Assembly: GCA_963929535.1 (NCBI GenBank)
Contig: CAWVIZ010000013.1
Location: 62,001 to 126,000, forward strand
Reading direction: 5' to 3'
Source of the DNA: Pullilachnospira sp963929535
GTDB lineage: Bacteria > Bacillota > Clostridia > Lachnospirales > Lachnospiraceae
DNA: 64,000 bases
Within the stretch, counting starts at the first letter, position 1, and each line of letters starts with the position of its first letter. Made by a program: the position numbers and the translations under genes. Positions 62,649 to 64,000 of the stretch are shown here, piece after piece. Under the pieces are notes generated by a model. The model did no database searches, was not told the origin of the DNA, and saw only the letters and a list, made by a program, of their open reading frames with translations.

Positions 62649-63965
62649 ATGAAAAGAAAGAAAGTATTATCAGCATTACTGGCAATGACAATGATCGCCG
62701 GACTGGCAACCGGATGTGGAAACGACAGTTCGTCTTCCGGCAGCTCCGCTTCTTCCGACGGCACACAGGAAGCAAATGGAAAGGTTTACTATCTGAACTT
62801 TAAACCGGAAGCCGATGAGTACTGGCAGGATCTTGCAGAGACTTACACAGAGGAAACCGGCGTTCCGGTCACTGTTCTGACCGCTGCCTCCGGAGAGTAC
62901 GAGAAAACCCTGAAATCCGAGATGGCAAAGACAGACGCGCCGACACTGTTTCAGGTAAACGGACCTGTCGGGCTGGCAAGCTGGAAAGACTATTGCTACG
63001 ATCTCACCGGAACCGATATCGCAAATGAACTGTCCGACGAAAGCTTCGCGCTGAAGGACGGGGACAAAACAGCCGGCATTGCCTACGTCATCGAAAACTA
63101 CGGCATCATCTACAACAAATCGCTGCTTGAAAAGGCCGGATACACCGCTGACGATATCACCGTTTTCGACAGCCTGAAGGCAGTCGCAGAGGATATCACC
63201 GCAAGGAAAGACGAGCTTGGCTTCTCCGCGTTTACCTCCGCAGGCATGGACGGCTCCTCTGACTGGAGATTCAAAACCCACCTTGCAAACCTTCCGATCT
63301 ACTATGAATATAAGGACGAAGGTATCAACAACACGGACGCGATCAAGGGAACTTATCTGGACAACTATCGCCAGATCTGGGATCTGTATATCAACAACGC
63401 CACCTGTGCGCCCACTGAGATTTCCACAAAAACCGCCGACGATGCTACCGCCGATTTTGTGACAGAAGAGGCTGTCTTCTATCAGAACGGAACCTGGGAA
63501 TACAACAATATCGCAGACGTGGGCGATGAAAATCTTGGAATCCTTCCGATTTATATCGGTGTGGACGGCGAAGAAAACCAGGGCGTCTGCACCGGCACAG
63601 AGAACTACTGGTGCGTAAACGCCAAAGCGTCGGAAGAGGATATTCAGGCAACGCTTGACTTTATGTATTGGTGCGTAACCTCCGATGAAGGCGTGGAGGC
63701 AATGTGTAAGGACATGGGATTTGTGATCCCGTTCCCGTCAAATCTGGAATCCGAAAATACACTTGTAAACGAGGCAAATAAATACCTGGACCAGGGAAAA
63801 ACTCCTGTCACATGGGTATTCTCTACCATGCCTTCCGAAGAGTGGAAAAACGGCGTCGGCTCTGCGCTTACCGCATATGCGGCAGATCAGACCGATGAAA
63901 ACTGGGAGAAGGTTGTAACCGCATTTGTCGACGGCTGGGCAACGGAAGCGGCAGCAGCCAAATAA
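62649..63965 (+). CDS. Sugar ABC transporter solute-binding lipoprotein
   Basis: A 438-residue family 1 solute-binding lipoprotein: signal peptide VLSALLAMTMIAGLATGC (lipidated Cys23), a Ser-rich linker and a binding domain with VIENYGIIYNKSLLEKAGYT and FVTEEAVFYQNGTWEYNNI. The ATG follows AGAAAGGAAAGAGG. It has its own probable activator-dependent promoter and is followed by the right end of the window, where permease genes are expected. Sugar or oligosaccharide import is the likely role; the substrate is not visible. Confidence 0.92.
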   Translation: MKRKKVLSALLAMTMIAGLATGCGNDSSSSGSSASSDGTQEANGKVYYLNFKPEADEYWQDLAETYTEETGVPVTVLTAASGEYEKTLKSEMAKTDAPTLFQVNGPVGLASWKDYCYDLTGTDIANELSDESFALKDGDKTAGIAYVIENYGIIYNKSLLEKAGYTADDITVFDSLKAVAEDITARKDELGFSAFTSAGMDGSSDWRFKTHLANLPIYYEYKDEGINNTDAIKGTYLDNYRQIWDLYINNATCAPTEISTKTADDATADFVTEEAVFYQNGTWEYNNIADVGDENLGILPIYIGVDGEENQGVCTGTENYWCVNAKASEEDIQATLDFMYWCVTSDEGVEAMCKDMGFVIPFPSNLESENTLVNEANKYLDQGKTPVTWVFSTMPSEEWKNGVGSALTAYAADQTDENWEKVVTAFVDGWATEAAAAK

Positions 63966-64000
63966 ACAACGAGAGGGAATCCAAGCGGCTGACAGAGGCA

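Overview
The window looks like the chromosome of a Gram-positive, spore-forming gut anaerobe of the family Lachnospiraceae (Clostridium cluster XIVa). The grounds are the 16S rRNA sequence as read by eye, a YyaC-type spore protease, a meso-diaminopimelate dehydrogenase, DUF5711 and DUF5808 proteins, split transketolase genes, and a YesM/YesN system next to sugar-binding lipoproteins. Base composition is moderate (about half G+C by eye), apart from AT-rich promoter stretches and the rRNA spacer.

Layout. 1-8 kb: the end of a membrane metallophosphoesterase; diaminopimelate dehydrogenase; a cytidylate-kinase-like protein; a tight four-gene run eda-kdgK-lrgA-lrgB that joins 2-keto-3-deoxygluconate breakdown to an LrgAB-type (pyruvate) carrier; and a GntR/DUF5808 pair behind a palindromic operator. 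8-14 kb: glycerol dehydrogenase and ferritin separated by decayed DNA (permease fragment, IS110 relic), then a run of broken genes (maltose acetyltransferase, an XRE/HipA-like pair) around an intact DUF1349 gene. 14-25 kb: tRNA-Cys, an Rrf2 / two-component / FtsX-type ABC transporter run, a zinc-type macro-domain protein, a radical SAM protein, a GH3 glycosidase and a PH-domain protein. 25.8-31.9 kb: a complete rRNA operon on the minus strand in the order 16S-5S-tRNA-Ala-tRNA-Ile-23S-tRNA-Asn-tRNA-Glu-tRNA-Cys, driven by two near-identical promoters. 32-45 kb: DUF2752 and Q-rich zinc-ribbon proteins, aldo/keto reductase, a cell-envelope group (MPN-like/LysM protein, DUF5711, CvpA), YyaC, an HD protein, and a transaldolase-transketolase operon with a structured-looking leader next to a LacI regulator. 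45-52 kb: an ECF sigma factor with a membrane-tethered beta-propeller, then a scrap-yard holding a MATE pseudogene, a chimeric group II intron, a URO-D gene fragment and a dead IS5-type element. 52-64 kb: M29 aminopeptidase, a large membrane-anchored protein coupled to a methyltransferase, and a YesN/YesM/solute-binding-protein cluster that runs off the right end.

The strongest cross-cutting signal is two families of short palindromic intergenic repeats. Family A (about 140 bp) has an 18-bp perfect terminal inverted repeat and 8-bp target duplications. One copy has changed the C-terminus of the macro-domain protein. Family B (about 100-140 bp) has split a MATE gene, and one B copy appears to be the target of an A insertion. 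Several genes carry single-base or short indels (maltose acetyltransferase, XRE/HipA pair, YesM kinase, transposase), so either gene decay is active here or the assembly has homopolymer errors. Everything below comes from reading the sequence; no database search was run.
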